Under the pieces are notes generated by a model. That model had not been told where the DNA came from, made no database searches, and was given only the letters and a program-made list of their open reading frames with translations. The translations under genes were made by a program, and so were the position numbers. A stretch of 64,000 bases of DNA from CADEDH01 sp965263455 (GTDB lineage Bacteria > Actinomycetota > Acidimicrobiia > Acidimicrobiales > SZUA-35): positions 682,001 to 746,000 of the forward strand of contig CBDHHN010000002.1 of assembly GCA_965263455.1 (NCBI GenBank), written 5' to 3'. Of the stretch, positions 16,903 through 27,134 are shown piece after piece (the first letter of the stretch is position 1; the number at the start of each line of letters is the position of its first letter).

Positions 16903-17436
16903 GACGCCTCCCCCAGGGCCTCGGCCTCGCTGATGACCTCGATCAGGTCCTCGGCCCGGACCTCGCCCTGGATGTGCTGGACCACCCGACCCGACGGAGC
17001 CACCAGGAACGTCTCGGGGATCTGGGTCACCTGGAACTCGAGCGGTATCGACGGGTCGTCGAGGACCGGCCACCCGCCGCCGTTGGCCTGGAAGAAGTCC
17101 TCGACGTCCTCCACCGGATCGTTGAAGACCACGGCCACGATCTCGGCCCGACCCGTCTCGGCCCCCCACTGCTCGAAGGCCACCAGGTCCGGGTGCTCGT
17201 TGATGCAGCCGGCGCACCAGGTGGCGAAGAAGTTGACGACCACCCAACGGCCCCGGGCGTCGTCGATGTCGTAGTCGTCGCCGTCGATGGTGGGTCCGGC
17301 CACCACGGGAACCCGTTCCCCCAGGACCCGGTTGGCCCCGGTCAGGTTCTCGTCGGAGCCGAAGGCCAACAGCCCGATCAGGGCGGCCACGACCACCCCG
17401 ACCGCCAGCGCCGTCCACCGGACCCGGTTGCCGCCC

Positions 17437-17444
<8 letters not shown>
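16899..17444 (-). CDS. ccmG: CcmG/TlpA-like membrane-anchored thioredoxin
   Basis: A 181-residue protein: N-terminal membrane anchor (residues about 9-28) and a thioredoxin fold with WCAGC (Cys77, Cys80), FNDPVEDVEDFFQANGGGWPV and the cis-Pro loop QIPETFLV. Position between ccmF and ccmH matches CcmG (DsbE), which passes electrons to CcmH or the apocytochrome. The active site lacks the proline normally found before the second cysteine (WCxPC), which should alter the redox potential. The GTG at 17444 overlaps the ccmF stop by eight bases; upstream in-frame sequence is out-of-frame ccmF tail. Confidence 0.86.
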
Positions 17445-19527
<2,083 letters not shown>

Positions 19528-19536
19528 CGGTTCGGC

Positions 19537-20016
19537 CTACCGATCGTCCGGCAGTTCGACCTCGTACTCCAGTCGTTCGCCGTTGTCCTCGACGTACTCC
19601 TCGGAGTGCTTGACCAGGATCTGGTGCGACACGAAGGTCGTACCGTCCCACTGACCCTCGACCACGACCTTCTCGCCGATGGCGAACAGGTTGGAGGGCT
19701 CGTCCCCGTTGTGGGAGACGTCGGTGGTGACCCCGGCGAACGCCATCGTGAACTGGAGGGCGCCGTCGGTGTCGACCCCCCGGTCCTCGAGCACGGTGCC
19801 CTGCATGCGGATCACCTGCTCGCCGGTCTCGGCCCGCAGGGCCACCGCCTCGTCGACGTTGTAGAAGAAGACGCGGGCGCTGGTCAGGGCCTGGAACAGG
19901 ACGAAGCCGAGCACAGCGAGAACGAGGACCACGATGGCCAGGTTCCGGACACCGGCCGTGCGGGACCGGGTCGACCCGGCGGCCGGTTCCCGGGGGGTGA
20001 GATCCAGATCAGTCAA
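19537..20016 (-). CDS. ccmE: CcmE, periplasmic-type haem chaperone
   Basis: A 159-residue protein: N-terminal anchor (NLAIVVLVLAVLGFVLFQAL), then the OB-fold of CcmE (RMQGTVLEDRG, VVVEGQW). The haem-attachment motif is VKHSEEY with His137 and Tyr141, the classical HxxxY type rather than the CxxxY form of some archaea and sulphate reducers. CcmE receives haem from CcmC and delivers it to CcmF. Translation starts at a TTG (20014-20016) inside the end of ccmD; no ATG or GTG would preserve the anchor, and the eight-base overlap with ccmD supports coupling. Confidence 0.92.
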   Translation of the reverse strand: MTDLDLTPREPAAGSTRSRTAGVRNLAIVVLVLAVLGFVLFQALTSARVFFYNVDEAVALRAETGEQVIRMQGTVLEDRGVDTDGALQFTMAFAGVTTDVSHNGDEPSNLFAIGEKVVVEGQWDGTTFVSHQILVKHSEEYVEDNGERLEYEVELPDDR

Positions 20017-20143
20017 GGAAACGCCTCCGGTCGGGGGGAACTCGCCGGGACAGGTTCCGCCCCTGGCGCAGGGTCCACACGGTGTAGAACACGAGGGCCA
20101 CGCCCACGAAGCTGTAGCCGGCGATCACGAACGACCAGTACAC
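20009..20143 (-). CDS. ccmD: CcmD, short membrane protein of the haem-export complex
   Basis: A 44-residue protein. It starts with GTG at 20143 and reads VYWSFVIAGYSFVGVALVFY..., one membrane helix with an aromatic start, followed by a basic segment (TLRQGRNLSRRVPPDRRR). Size, topology and position between ccmC and ccmE fit CcmD, which helps release holo-CcmE from the CcmABC complex. GGGGAGG lies ten bases upstream of the start, inside the end of ccmC. The stop overlaps the ccmE start region by eight bases. Confidence 0.8.
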   Translation of the reverse strand: MYWSFVIAGYSFVGVALVFYTVWTLRQGRNLSRRVPPDRRRFLD

Positions 20144-20147
20144 GGGA

Positions 20148-20912
20148 TCAGAACCTCCCCTCGGCGTCGGTTTCGGCCCGACGCTCGGCCAGGGCCCGGA
20201 CCAGGCCCAACTCCTCGACCTGGTGGGCCAGCCACGCCACCCGGAACCGGTGGACCAGCAGCCAGGCGAAGACCAGCAGCATGGCCACCAGCCCGCAGAA
20301 GAACGAGAAGTACTGCATGCCCCCGATCTGGGCGTCGAGGCCGAGGGTCTGACCCTGGTGCAGCCCCCGCCACCACTGGACCGAGTAGTGGACCACGAAC
20401 ACGTTGAGGAAGCTGACGATGCCGAGGATGGCGGCCCGGCGGGACCGGACCTCGGGCGGCAACTCCAACCGCCGGACGGCCAGGTAGCCGATGTACATCA
20501 CGTAGAGCACGGTGGTGCTGGTCAGTCGGGGGTCCCACTGCCAGTACACGCCCCAGGTCGGCTTGCCCCACAGGGAGCCCGTGACCAGGGTGAAGGTGCA
20601 GAACAGCACGCCCAGTTCGGCCGAGCTACCGGCCAGGAGATCCCAGAACACCGACCGGTTGCGGAGATGGATCACGCTCCCGATGAGGGTGATGAAGAAG
20701 GCCAGGTACGTGACCGCGATCGAGGGCACGTGCAGGTAGAAGAGGCGGACCGACTCGCCCTGTTGCACGTCGGGGCCCGAGATGACCAGCCCGAAGAACA
20801 ACATCACGATCACCGCGGCCAGGGCGGCCACTCCCAGGCGGAGGGTGCCGGGCGAACCGGTCGAGTTGGGCCCGTCGGTGGCCGCTACCGGCGGCGCTTC
20901 GGATGTGGTCAT
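20148..20912 (-). CDS. ccmC: CcmC, haem transfer protein
   Basis: A 254-residue membrane protein with six predicted helices and the WWD-type motif WGVYWQWDPRLTS (about residues 115-128) that binds haem for loading onto CcmE. FYLHVPSIAVTYLAF and SVQWWRGLHQG are further CcmC landmarks, the latter near a conserved haem-ligand His. The ATG at 20912 overlaps the ccmB stop by four bases. The last 30 residues extend past the final helix and are charged. Confidence 0.93.
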   Translation of the reverse strand: MTTSEAPPVAATDGPNSTGSPGTLRLGVAALAAVIVMLFFGLVISGPDVQQGESVRLFYLHVPSIAVTYLAFFITLIGSVIHLRNRSVFWDLLAGSSAELGVLFCTFTLVTGSLWGKPTWGVYWQWDPRLTSTTVLYVMYIGYLAVRRLELPPEVRSRRAAILGIVSFLNVFVVHYSVQWWRGLHQGQTLGLDAQIGGMQYFSFFCGLVAMLLVFAWLLVHRFRVAWLAHQVEELGLVRALAERRAETDAEGRF

Positions 20913-21604
20913 GACTCCTCCATCAGCGGACCGAACGCCAACATGCCGACTCCGAGGTAGAGCAGTGCGAACACCGCAAGCATGGTGGCCCACGACCAGC
21001 CGAGCACGGCGGGATCGGCGAACAGGGCGTCTCGGGTGGCCAGGGTGGCTCCGAGCAGTATCGGTGCCAGTACCGGAAGGACCAGCAGCGGCACCAGGGT
21101 ATCCCGCACCCTGAGCCCGGTGGCCAACGCGGCGTACAAGGTTCCGGCCAGGGTGATACCGCTGGTGGCCAGGAGCAGGGTGACGGCGAGCAGGAGGATG
21201 TTGTCGACGCTCACGCCGAACACCACCAGCGCCCCGACGCCGACGATGGCCTCGATCACCAGCAGTTGGACCCCGACGGCCAGGGCCTTGCCCACGAAGA
21301 TGCCCGAGGGGTCGACGCCCGCCATCCGCAGGGCGTCGAGGTTGCCGTCGTTGGCCTCGAGGGCGAAGGCCCGACCGAGGGCCATCAGGGCCGACAGGAG
21401 CACGGCCAGCCAGAACAGGCCGGGGGCGACCTCCTCCAGCACCGAACGGCGGGCCTCCCCGACCACGGCCAGGTCGGGCGACACGGCGAACCCGAACAGG
21501 ATCAGGATCAGGAACCCGAAGGGCATGATCTGGGACAGGACGACCCGCGATGCCAGTTCGATCCGCAGGTCCTTGCCGGCCATGAGCCAGGCGTCGTGCA
21601 ACAT
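20909..21604 (-). CDS. ccmB: CcmB, haem-export ABC permease subunit
   Basis: A 231-residue protein with six membrane helices. WLMAGKDLRIELASRVVLSQIMPFG at the N-terminus and the helix-2 to 3 region DGNLDALRMAGVDPSGIFVGK are typical of CcmB. With CcmA it forms the ABC module whose ATP hydrolysis releases haem-loaded CcmE from CcmC. It starts with ATG 36 bases after the ccmA stop, the largest gap in the otherwise overlapping ccm operon. Confidence 0.92.
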   Translation of the reverse strand: MLHDAWLMAGKDLRIELASRVVLSQIMPFGFLILILFGFAVSPDLAVVGEARRSVLEEVAPGLFWLAVLLSALMALGRAFALEANDGNLDALRMAGVDPSGIFVGKALAVGVQLLVIEAIVGVGALVVFGVSVDNILLLAVTLLLATSGITLAGTLYAALATGLRVRDTLVPLLVLPVLAPILLGATLATRDALFADPAVLGWSWATMLAVFALLYLGVGMLAFGPLMEES

Positions 21605-21640
21605 GCCCGTTCCTCCCGATCCTCGTCTTCGGTACCCGAC

Positions 21641-22573
21641 TCAGTCCCCGGCCGGGGACTCCTTGTGTTCGCCCTCGATCGGACCCGGCCCGGGACCGGT
21701 GCGCCCGGTCTGGTCGCCATCGCCCGACTCCATCCACCGGGGGCCGGGGGCGTCGAGGAAGAGGTCGTCGGTGGGGGCGACCCGACCTCGCTCGTGGGCC
21801 CCGCCGCCGTCGGCGAAGGTCCCGCTGCCCTGGATCCGGCCGCCGGCCACGATCACGGTCCTGGTGGCGATGTCGGCGGCCCGGTCGAAGTCGTGCGAGG
21901 CGAGCAGCACGGTGGCTCCAAAGGCCACGGCGTGGCGGACCAGGTCGTCGACGAAGTCGCGGCCGTTGACGTCGAGACCGGCGTGGGGTTCGTCCAGCAG
22001 CCACAGCCGGGGCCGTCGCACCACCATGACCGCCAGCGACGTTCGGCGGCGCTGACCGGCCGACAGTTGAGCCACCTTCACCGAACGGAGGCGGCCCCCC
22101 AGAGCCAGGCGGTCGAGCACCGGGTCGACCGAGGTCGTGTCGATCCGGTTGGCCCGGGCCCAGAACAGCAGGTTCTCCTCCACCGTCAACTCGTCGTAGA
22201 GGAAGGTGCTGTGGGCCAGGAGTCCGGTCTGGCGACGCAGTGAGCGCCGCGTGCCCCGATCGGAGAGATCGTGTCCGAGGACGACGGCCGACCCGTCGTT
22301 CAAGGGGGCGAGCCCGGCGCACAACCGCAGCAGGGTGCTCTTGCCCGCTCCGTTCGGCCCTCGCAGCAGCACGATCTCCCCGTCGTCGACCCGGAAGTCG
22401 ACGCCGGCCAGGGCCGGGAACCGGTTGATGAGGCTGATGGCACCCTGCATCTCGATGACGGGATCGCCCACCGACTTGGCCGTACCGCCACCGTCGGCGG
22501 TGGCCCCGTCGTTTCCGGGCGGGCCGCCGGCGGCCCCGCCGGCCCCTCGCTCGCTCTCGGAACCCGCGCTCAC
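21641..22573 (-). CDS. ccmA: CcmA, haem-export ABC ATPase
   Basis: A 310-residue ATPase, first gene of the ccm operon. Walker A is GPNGAGKSTLLRL, the signature is LSAGQRRRTSLA (the CcmA form), Walker B LWLLDEPHAGLD, H-loop LLASHD. About 34 low-complexity residues precede the domain and 60 follow it, so it is longer than the usual 200-210-residue CcmA. The GTG at 22573 is chosen because a TATCGT -10 box ends seven bases before it; a GTG at 22471 is closer to the domain start and remains possible. The C-terminal tail is Gly/Asp-rich. Confidence 0.9.
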   Translation of the reverse strand: MSAGSESERGAGGAAGGPPGNDGATADGGGTAKSVGDPVIEMQGAISLINRFPALAGVDFRVDDGEIVLLRGPNGAGKSTLLRLCAGLAPLNDGSAVVLGHDLSDRGTRRSLRRQTGLLAHSTFLYDELTVEENLLFWARANRIDTTSVDPVLDRLALGGRLRSVKVAQLSAGQRRRTSLAVMVVRRPRLWLLDEPHAGLDVNGRDFVDDLVRHAVAFGATVLLASHDFDRAADIATRTVIVAGGRIQGSGTFADGGGAHERGRVAPTDDLFLDAPGPRWMESGDGDQTGRTGPGPGPIEGEHKESPAGD

Positions 22574-22580
22574 CGCCCCC

Positions 22581-22586
22581 ACGATA
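22581..22586 (-). promoter_or_regulatory. -10 box TATCGT, putative leaderless promoter of the ccm operon
   Basis: Minus-strand TATCGT is followed by seven bases and the GTG of ccmA. It is the only promoter-like element found for the nine-gene operon. Confidence 0.45.
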
Positions 22587-22696
22587 CGGCTCCACCCCCG
22601 GTAACCACCCTCCGTAGCCGACGACGGCCGGGCGGCCCGGTCGAGCGATCGGGCCGGAGTACTCCCGGCCCGGCCCCTGCTGCCGATCTGACACCC

Positions 22697-23992
22697 ATGC
22701 CCGCCGACGACCCCCACGGTCGGCCCCCTCCCCGCCCCCACCGATTCCACTGGCTCCTGCCCGAAGGCGATCCCGACCGCCTCTTGGCCCCGGGGCCCCT
22801 GGCCGGGCTCCCGCGCCCCCTGGTGGTGGGCCGGCTCCTGGTGGCGGCCGGCTTGGTGGTTTCGAGCTTCGCCGCCTTCCAACTGTGGGGAACGGCCCTG
22901 ATCGAGTGGCACGCCCAGCAGCGGCTCACCCGTCAACTGGAGGCTCTGCCGGTCGCCCCCGTCCCACAGGCCGGACGCCCGAACCCGGCCCGGGCGGTGA
23001 CGGCCGAGGCCCCGGAGAGCCGGACCGACAGCGGCATCGACAGCGGCATCGACAGCGGGGCGCCGATGGAGGAGGTGGCCGCCCCGACGGCGGCGCCGCG
23101 ACCGATGATGACGCCGACCGAGGCCGCCCCCGTCGGCCGCATCGAACTACCGAGCCTGGGAGTGGCCAAGACCGTGGTCCACGGCGTGGCCCGCAGCACC
23201 CTTCGCCAAGGCCCGGGCCACTACCCGAGCAGCCCCTTGCCCGGTCTCGGTGGCAACGTGGCCATCGCCGGCCACCGGACCACCCACGGCGCGCCGTTCC
23301 GGAACCTCGACCGTCTCCGTCCCGGGGACGAGATCCACCTCGACTCGGCCGCCGGCCGCCTGACCTATCGGGTCCAGGGCCACGTCGACGGCGACGGCGT
23401 CGTCCAGGGCCACCGGATCGTCGAACCGTCCGCCGTCGAGGTTCTCGCCGACCACGGCGACGACCGGTTGACCCTGACCGCCTGCCATCCCCCCTACTCG
23501 GCCCGGGAGCGCATCGTCGTCTCGGCCGTCCTGGTCGACGGGGCGCCGCTGACCGACACCACCGACCGCGGAACCGGGACCGGGACCGGAGGCCGGGCTG
23601 GGGGCGGAGGTGGCGCCCTGGCCGTCGGGGCCCGAACCGTGGGCCCGGCCGAGGTCGACACCGAGCAGGACCCGACGATGACGGACGGCGGGGGGCGCCC
23701 TCCGGCGGCTCCGGCCGGGCCCGTCGCCGCCGAGGCCCCGAGCACGGACCGGGCCGACCCGGGTCCGGGTCCTGGTGCCGGTGACGCGGTGGCCGACTCG
23801 CTCGGGTGGCAGCGGTCGGAGCTGGAGCCGACGGTGCTGTGGGGGTCGGTCACCACCCTGGTCCTGTTCGCCGGGTGGGCGACGACCCGCCGCCTACCCC
23901 GGTGGCTCGTCTACCCGATGGTCACCCCGGCCGCCACCGGATCGCTCTTCGTCTGCTACCTCCACCTGGAACGGCTGCTGCCCGCCTACTGA
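22697..23992 (+). CDS. class E sortase
   Basis: A 431-residue membrane-anchored transpeptidase. After a cytoplasmic N-terminus and one membrane helix (LLVAAGLVVSSFAAFQLWG) there is a spacer with a DSGIDSGIDSG repeat, then the sortase domain: IELPSLGVAKTVVHGV, catalytic His in VAIAGHRTTHG, catalytic Cys in LTLTACHPPYS and Arg in ARERIVVSA. The TLTxCHP form marks class E, the actinobacterial sortases that fix LAxTG-type proteins to peptidoglycan. A Gly/Thr-rich linker and a hydrophobic C-terminal region with two more helices (TVLWGSVTTLVLFAGWA) are extra. No obvious substrate with a sorting signal is nearby. It is divergent from the ccm operon. Confidence 0.88.
   Translation: MPADDPHGRPPPRPHRFHWLLPEGDPDRLLAPGPLAGLPRPLVVGRLLVAAGLVVSSFAAFQLWGTALIEWHAQQRLTRQLEALPVAPVPQAGRPNPARAVTAEAPESRTDSGIDSGIDSGAPMEEVAAPTAAPRPMMTPTEAAPVGRIELPSLGVAKTVVHGVARSTLRQGPGHYPSSPLPGLGGNVAIAGHRTTHGAPFRNLDRLRPGDEIHLDSAAGRLTYRVQGHVDGDGVVQGHRIVEPSAVEVLADHGDDRLTLTACHPPYSARERIVVSAVLVDGAPLTDTTDRGTGTGTGGRAGGGGGALAVGARTVGPAEVDTEQDPTMTDGGGRPPAAPAGPVAAEAPSTDRADPGPGPGAGDAVADSLGWQRSELEPTVLWGSVTTLVLFAGWATTRRLPRWLVYPMVTPAATGSLFVCYLHLERLLPAY
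23029..23060 (+). repeat. 12-bp tandem repeat in the sortase spacer
   Basis: Almost three copies of GACAGCGGCATC encode DSGIDSGIDSG between the membrane anchor and the catalytic domain. It probably lengthens a flexible linker. Confidence 0.7.
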
Positions 23993-24054
23993 GGCCGGGC
24001 GCCGGATCGGGAGCGCCCGTCGGCGGGTCCGACCGGCGGCCCTGCGCCCGGGGC

Positions 24055-24060
24055 TAGAAA
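24055..24060 (+). promoter_or_regulatory. -10 box TAGAAA, leaderless start of psuK
   Basis: TAGAAA is followed by six bases and the ATG at 24067. No ribosome-binding site of normal strength precedes the gene. Confidence 0.45.
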
Positions 24061-24066
24061 GGTGCC

Positions 24067-24906
24067 ATGGCGAGTCATCGGCCCGTGGTCTGCGCGGGTG
24101 GTGCCCATTGGGACGTGGTGGCCCGAGCCGACCGACCGTTGCCGTCGGGCGCCGACGTACCGGGCACGGTGGAGCGACGGCCCGGTGGGGTCGCCCTCAA
24201 CGTGGCCCGGGGCCTGGCCCGACGGGGGCGACCGGTCCGCCTGGCGGCCGCGGTGGGGGCCGACGCGGACGGCGCCGACCTCGTGCGGACCCTCGTCACC
24301 GAGGGGATCGACGACGCCCTGGTCATCCGCCACGGCCGCACCGATCGCTACGTCGCCATCGAGGGTCCCGACGGTGGCCTCCACGCCGCGGTCATGGATG
24401 ACGCCACTCTGGCGGCGAGGTCCCGGGCCGTCCTGGCCGCCGCCCTCGACCAGAGCCCGGAGACCCTGTTCGTCGACGCCAACCTGGCGACCGACGCACT
24501 GGCGGGCGCGGCGACGAGACTGGGGGCCGTGCCCGAGCTGATCCTCAACCCGACGAGCCCGGCCAAGGCCGACCGGTTGATCCCTGTGGTACGAGCCCAT
24601 CCCGCCCCGACGGTCGTCCTCAACCGGGCCGAGCACGACATCCTGGCCCCCCACCTCGGCGAGGCCGGGACGCTCCTGATCACCGACGGGGCCGGCCCGG
24701 CCGTGCTCCGGGTCGACGGCCGGACCATCCGCGCCGACCCCCGTCCGGTGGCCGCCGGCCCCGGCTCGTCCCGGGCCGGATCGGTGACCGGCGCCGGCGA
24801 CGCCCTCATCGCCGGGTTCCTGGCCGCCCACCGACCGGGAGCCGACCCCCACGCTCTGCTGTCCGCCGCCCTGGACGCCGCCGCCCATCACCTGGAGAAC
24901 CCGTGA
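24067..24906 (+). CDS. psuK: PfkB-family kinase, probably pseudouridine kinase
   Basis: A 279-residue ribokinase-like sugar kinase. The N-terminal glycine motif is RRPGGVALNVARGLARRG and the C-terminal signature with the catalytic Asp is SVTGAGDALIAGFLAA. Its stop overlaps the start of the pseudouridine-5'-phosphate glycosidase gene by four bases, so the substrate is most likely pseudouridine, which it would phosphorylate to the 5'-phosphate for cleavage by PsuG. On sequence alone it could be another nucleoside or sugar kinase; the assignment rests on context. It is slightly shorter than typical PsuK. Confidence 0.82.
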   Translation: MASHRPVVCAGGAHWDVVARADRPLPSGADVPGTVERRPGGVALNVARGLARRGRPVRLAAAVGADADGADLVRTLVTEGIDDALVIRHGRTDRYVAIEGPDGGLHAAVMDDATLAARSRAVLAAALDQSPETLFVDANLATDALAGAATRLGAVPELILNPTSPAKADRLIPVVRAHPAPTVVLNRAEHDILAPHLGEAGTLLITDGAGPAVLRVDGRTIRADPRPVAAGPGSSRAGSVTGAGDALIAGFLAAHRPGADPHALLSAALDAAAHHLENP

Positions 24907-25820
24907 ACAGCACCATCCCCCACCGCCTGAGTCCCGAGGTCGAGGCGGCCCGGGCCGCCGGGAGGCCCCTGGTCGCCCTGGAGTCGACCATCATCACCCA
25001 CGGCATGCCCTGGCCCGGCAACGTCGAGACGGCCCGCTCGGTCGAGGATGAGGTGCGGAGGGCCGGCGCCGTCCCGGCCACCCTGGTCGTCCTGGACGGT
25101 GAGGTCCGGATCGGGATCGACGACGACGAGCTCGACGCCCTGGGTCGGGCCACCGATGTGGCCAAGCTGTCGCGGGCCGACCTGGCCACCGCCATCGCCG
25201 CCGGACGGACCGGCTCGACGACGGTGGCCGCCACCATGATCCTGGCCCACCAGGCCGGCATCGAGGTGTTCGCCACCGGGGGGATCGGGGGCGCCCATCC
25301 GGGCGCCGCCACCAGCTTCGACGTGTCGGCCGACCTCCACGAACTGGCCCACACCCCCGTCACCGTGGTCTCGGCCGGCGCCAAGGCGATCCTCGACCTG
25401 CCGGTGACGTTGGAGATCCTGGAGACCCTGGGGGTGCCCGTGATCGGCTACGGCACCGATGTGTTCCCCGCCTTCTGGTCCCGGGATTCGGGCCTGGACG
25501 CCCCGGTCCGGATGGACGACCCGGAGACGGTGGCCCGGGCTCATCGCCTGCGAGGGGCGCTCGGGGTTCCGGGAGGACAACTGGTCGCCGTCCCCATCCC
25601 GGCCGACGACGAGCTACCGGCCGCCACCCTGGCCCCGCTCATCTCGACCGCGGTGGCCGAGGCCGACGACGAGGGCGTGACCGGCAAGGACGTCACCCCG
25701 TTCCTGCTCGACCGGATCCTCGAGCTGACCGGCGGCGCCAGCCTGACCGCCAACGTCGCCCTGGTCCGCAACAACGCCCGGGTCGCGGCCGCCGTCGCCA
25801 TCGCCCTCAACCGGTTGTGA
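24903..25820 (+). CDS. psuG: pseudouridine-5'-phosphate glycosidase
   Basis: A 305-residue enzyme with strong PsuG (IndA) family features: LESTIITHGMPWP near the N-terminus, GSTTVAATMILAHQAGI, the lysine loop SAGAKAILDLPVTLE that supplies the Schiff-base Lys, and GVPVIGYGTDVFPAFW. It splits pseudouridine 5'-phosphate to uracil and ribose 5-phosphate, recycling modified nucleosides. It starts with GTG inside the psuK stop (GTGA), forming a two-gene operon. Its last 14 bases overlap the end of the converging glycoside hydrolase gene. Confidence 0.95.
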   Translation: MNSTIPHRLSPEVEAARAAGRPLVALESTIITHGMPWPGNVETARSVEDEVRRAGAVPATLVVLDGEVRIGIDDDELDALGRATDVAKLSRADLATAIAAGRTGSTTVAATMILAHQAGIEVFATGGIGGAHPGAATSFDVSADLHELAHTPVTVVSAGAKAILDLPVTLEILETLGVPVIGYGTDVFPAFWSRDSGLDAPVRMDDPETVARAHRLRGALGVPGGQLVAVPIPADDELPAATLAPLISTAVAEADDEGVTGKDVTPFLLDRILELTGGASLTANVALVRNNARVAAAVAIALNRL

Positions 25821-27090
25821 TCGCCCCGTCCCCCCCGCCGGCCTCGCCGTCGAGCCACTGGGCCGCCGGCAGGGCCAGGCCGGCCCAGGTCTGGGGGATG
25901 GCTCCCAGTCCGGTCCCGGTGTCGGGCTCCCAGTACTCGGCCCAGCCCGACTCCACCGCCCCCGCCACCAGCGACCGGGCCACGGCACGGGCCTCGGTCG
26001 GGCGGCCGTGTTCGACCGCGGCCTGCCACAGCAGGTACGAGAGCTGGGGCCAGGCCGGTCCCCGCCAGTACACGTCGGGCCGGTACGTGGGCTCGGCCCG
26101 ATCCACTCCCCTGGGTCCGAACCGAGCGCCGAAGGCGTCGGGGTCGAGCAGGGCGGCGAAGGCGGCGTCGCGGGGGTCGACCAGCAGTCCGAGCAGGGCG
26201 TCGGCGGTCCGGATCCGCCCCGACGGCGGGCCATCGTCGACCCACACGCCCGAACCCGGATCCCAGCGGTCGGCCACGGCGGCCGCCAGTTCGTCACCGG
26301 CCTCGCTCAGGCGGCCTCGATCGTGGGCGTCGGGCAGGGTCAGGTACTGGCGGAGGTTCCAGGCCACCAGGGCGTTGAACCCGATGGACCCGACGACGAA
26401 GGACACCCCGCCCGGAGGCGGCTCGCCGTCGGCCCCGGCCGCCGCCAGTTCGGCCACCAGCTCGCCCTTGGTCACCGACCACGATTCGCCGGGGCGGCGG
26501 AAGTCGTCCCACCGGGGACTATCGTCGCAGCCGGTCTCCCATGGATGCACCACCGGCACCAGGCCCGACGGCGTGCGCGGGCGTTCGAACAGCAGATGGG
26601 CGAAGGCGCGGGCCAACCGCTCGTGCCCGTCGGCCGACAACGGTCGATGGCGACCGTCGGCGTCGGGTCCCCCGTGGCAGCGCTGGGCGGCGTGACCGTA
26701 CATCGGGGGTTGGGTGATGTTCGACGCCAGCTCCCGACCCCAGAACGAGGCGTGGACGGTGGGCGCATGCCAGTAGGTCATGTGGGGCACGAACCCCGAC
26801 CGACCCTGGTGGGCCAGCGCGTTGGCCAGCTCCCGGGCCCCCCGTTCGTCCCCCAGAGCGGCCCACACCACGGCGTGAAAGCAGGAGTCCCACAGCCACT
26901 GGTGGGGGTAGGTCGTGGGGTTGGGAACGCAGAAGCCGGGCTCCCGCCAAGCCGCCTCCAGCAGCCGACGCACGGACGCCGTCAGCTCGGACAGCGCAAC
27001 CCGCGGGGGCGAGGGGTCGATACCAGAGGTGTCTCCGGGGGGAGGACCCCCGGACGGGGGCGACGAGGGTGGGACCGGAGGATGGCTCAC
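25807..27090 (-). CDS. GH63-like (MGH-type) glycoside hydrolase
   Basis: A 427-residue (alpha/alpha)6-barrel enzyme of the glucosidase I / mannosylglycerate hydrolase group. Diagnostic segments are NPTTYPHQWLWDSCFHAVVW, GFVPHMTYWH, YWRGPAWPQLSYLLW and GWAEYWEPDTGTGLGAIPQT. The Asp of LWDS and the Glu of AEYWEP are plausible catalytic acid and base. No signal peptide is present, so it is cytoplasmic; glucosylglycerate, mannosylglycerate or trehalose-like compatible solutes are possible substrates. The GTG at 27090 is chosen because a TAGGTT box ends seven bases upstream; a TTG nine bases earlier is also in frame. It is divergent from a glycosyltransferase gene 44 bases away. Confidence 0.8.
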   Translation of the reverse strand: MSHPPVPPSSPPSGGPPPGDTSGIDPSPPRVALSELTASVRRLLEAAWREPGFCVPNPTTYPHQWLWDSCFHAVVWAALGDERGARELANALAHQGRSGFVPHMTYWHAPTVHASFWGRELASNITQPPMYGHAAQRCHGGPDADGRHRPLSADGHERLARAFAHLLFERPRTPSGLVPVVHPWETGCDDSPRWDDFRRPGESWSVTKGELVAELAAAGADGEPPPGGVSFVVGSIGFNALVAWNLRQYLTLPDAHDRGRLSEAGDELAAAVADRWDPGSGVWVDDGPPSGRIRTADALLGLLVDPRDAAFAALLDPDAFGARFGPRGVDRAEPTYRPDVYWRGPAWPQLSYLLWQAAVEHGRPTEARAVARSLVAGAVESGWAEYWEPDTGTGLGAIPQTWAGLALPAAQWLDGEAGGGDGAITTG

Positions 27091-27097
27091 GGGCCGC

Positions 27098-27103
27098 AAC
27101 CTA
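27098..27103 (-). promoter_or_regulatory. -10 box TAGGTT, leaderless start of the GH63-like gene
   Basis: Minus-strand TAGGTT, then seven bases, then the GTG at 27090. Confidence 0.45.
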
Positions 27104-27134
27104 CGGCGCCCCGGCCCGACTCGACGAGTCGCTG

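Noticed and set aside
20148..22694. 848-codon minus-strand frame extending ccmC upstream
   Set aside because: The extension runs through ccmB and ccmA in another frame and is Arg/Pro-rich; ccmC starts at 20912.
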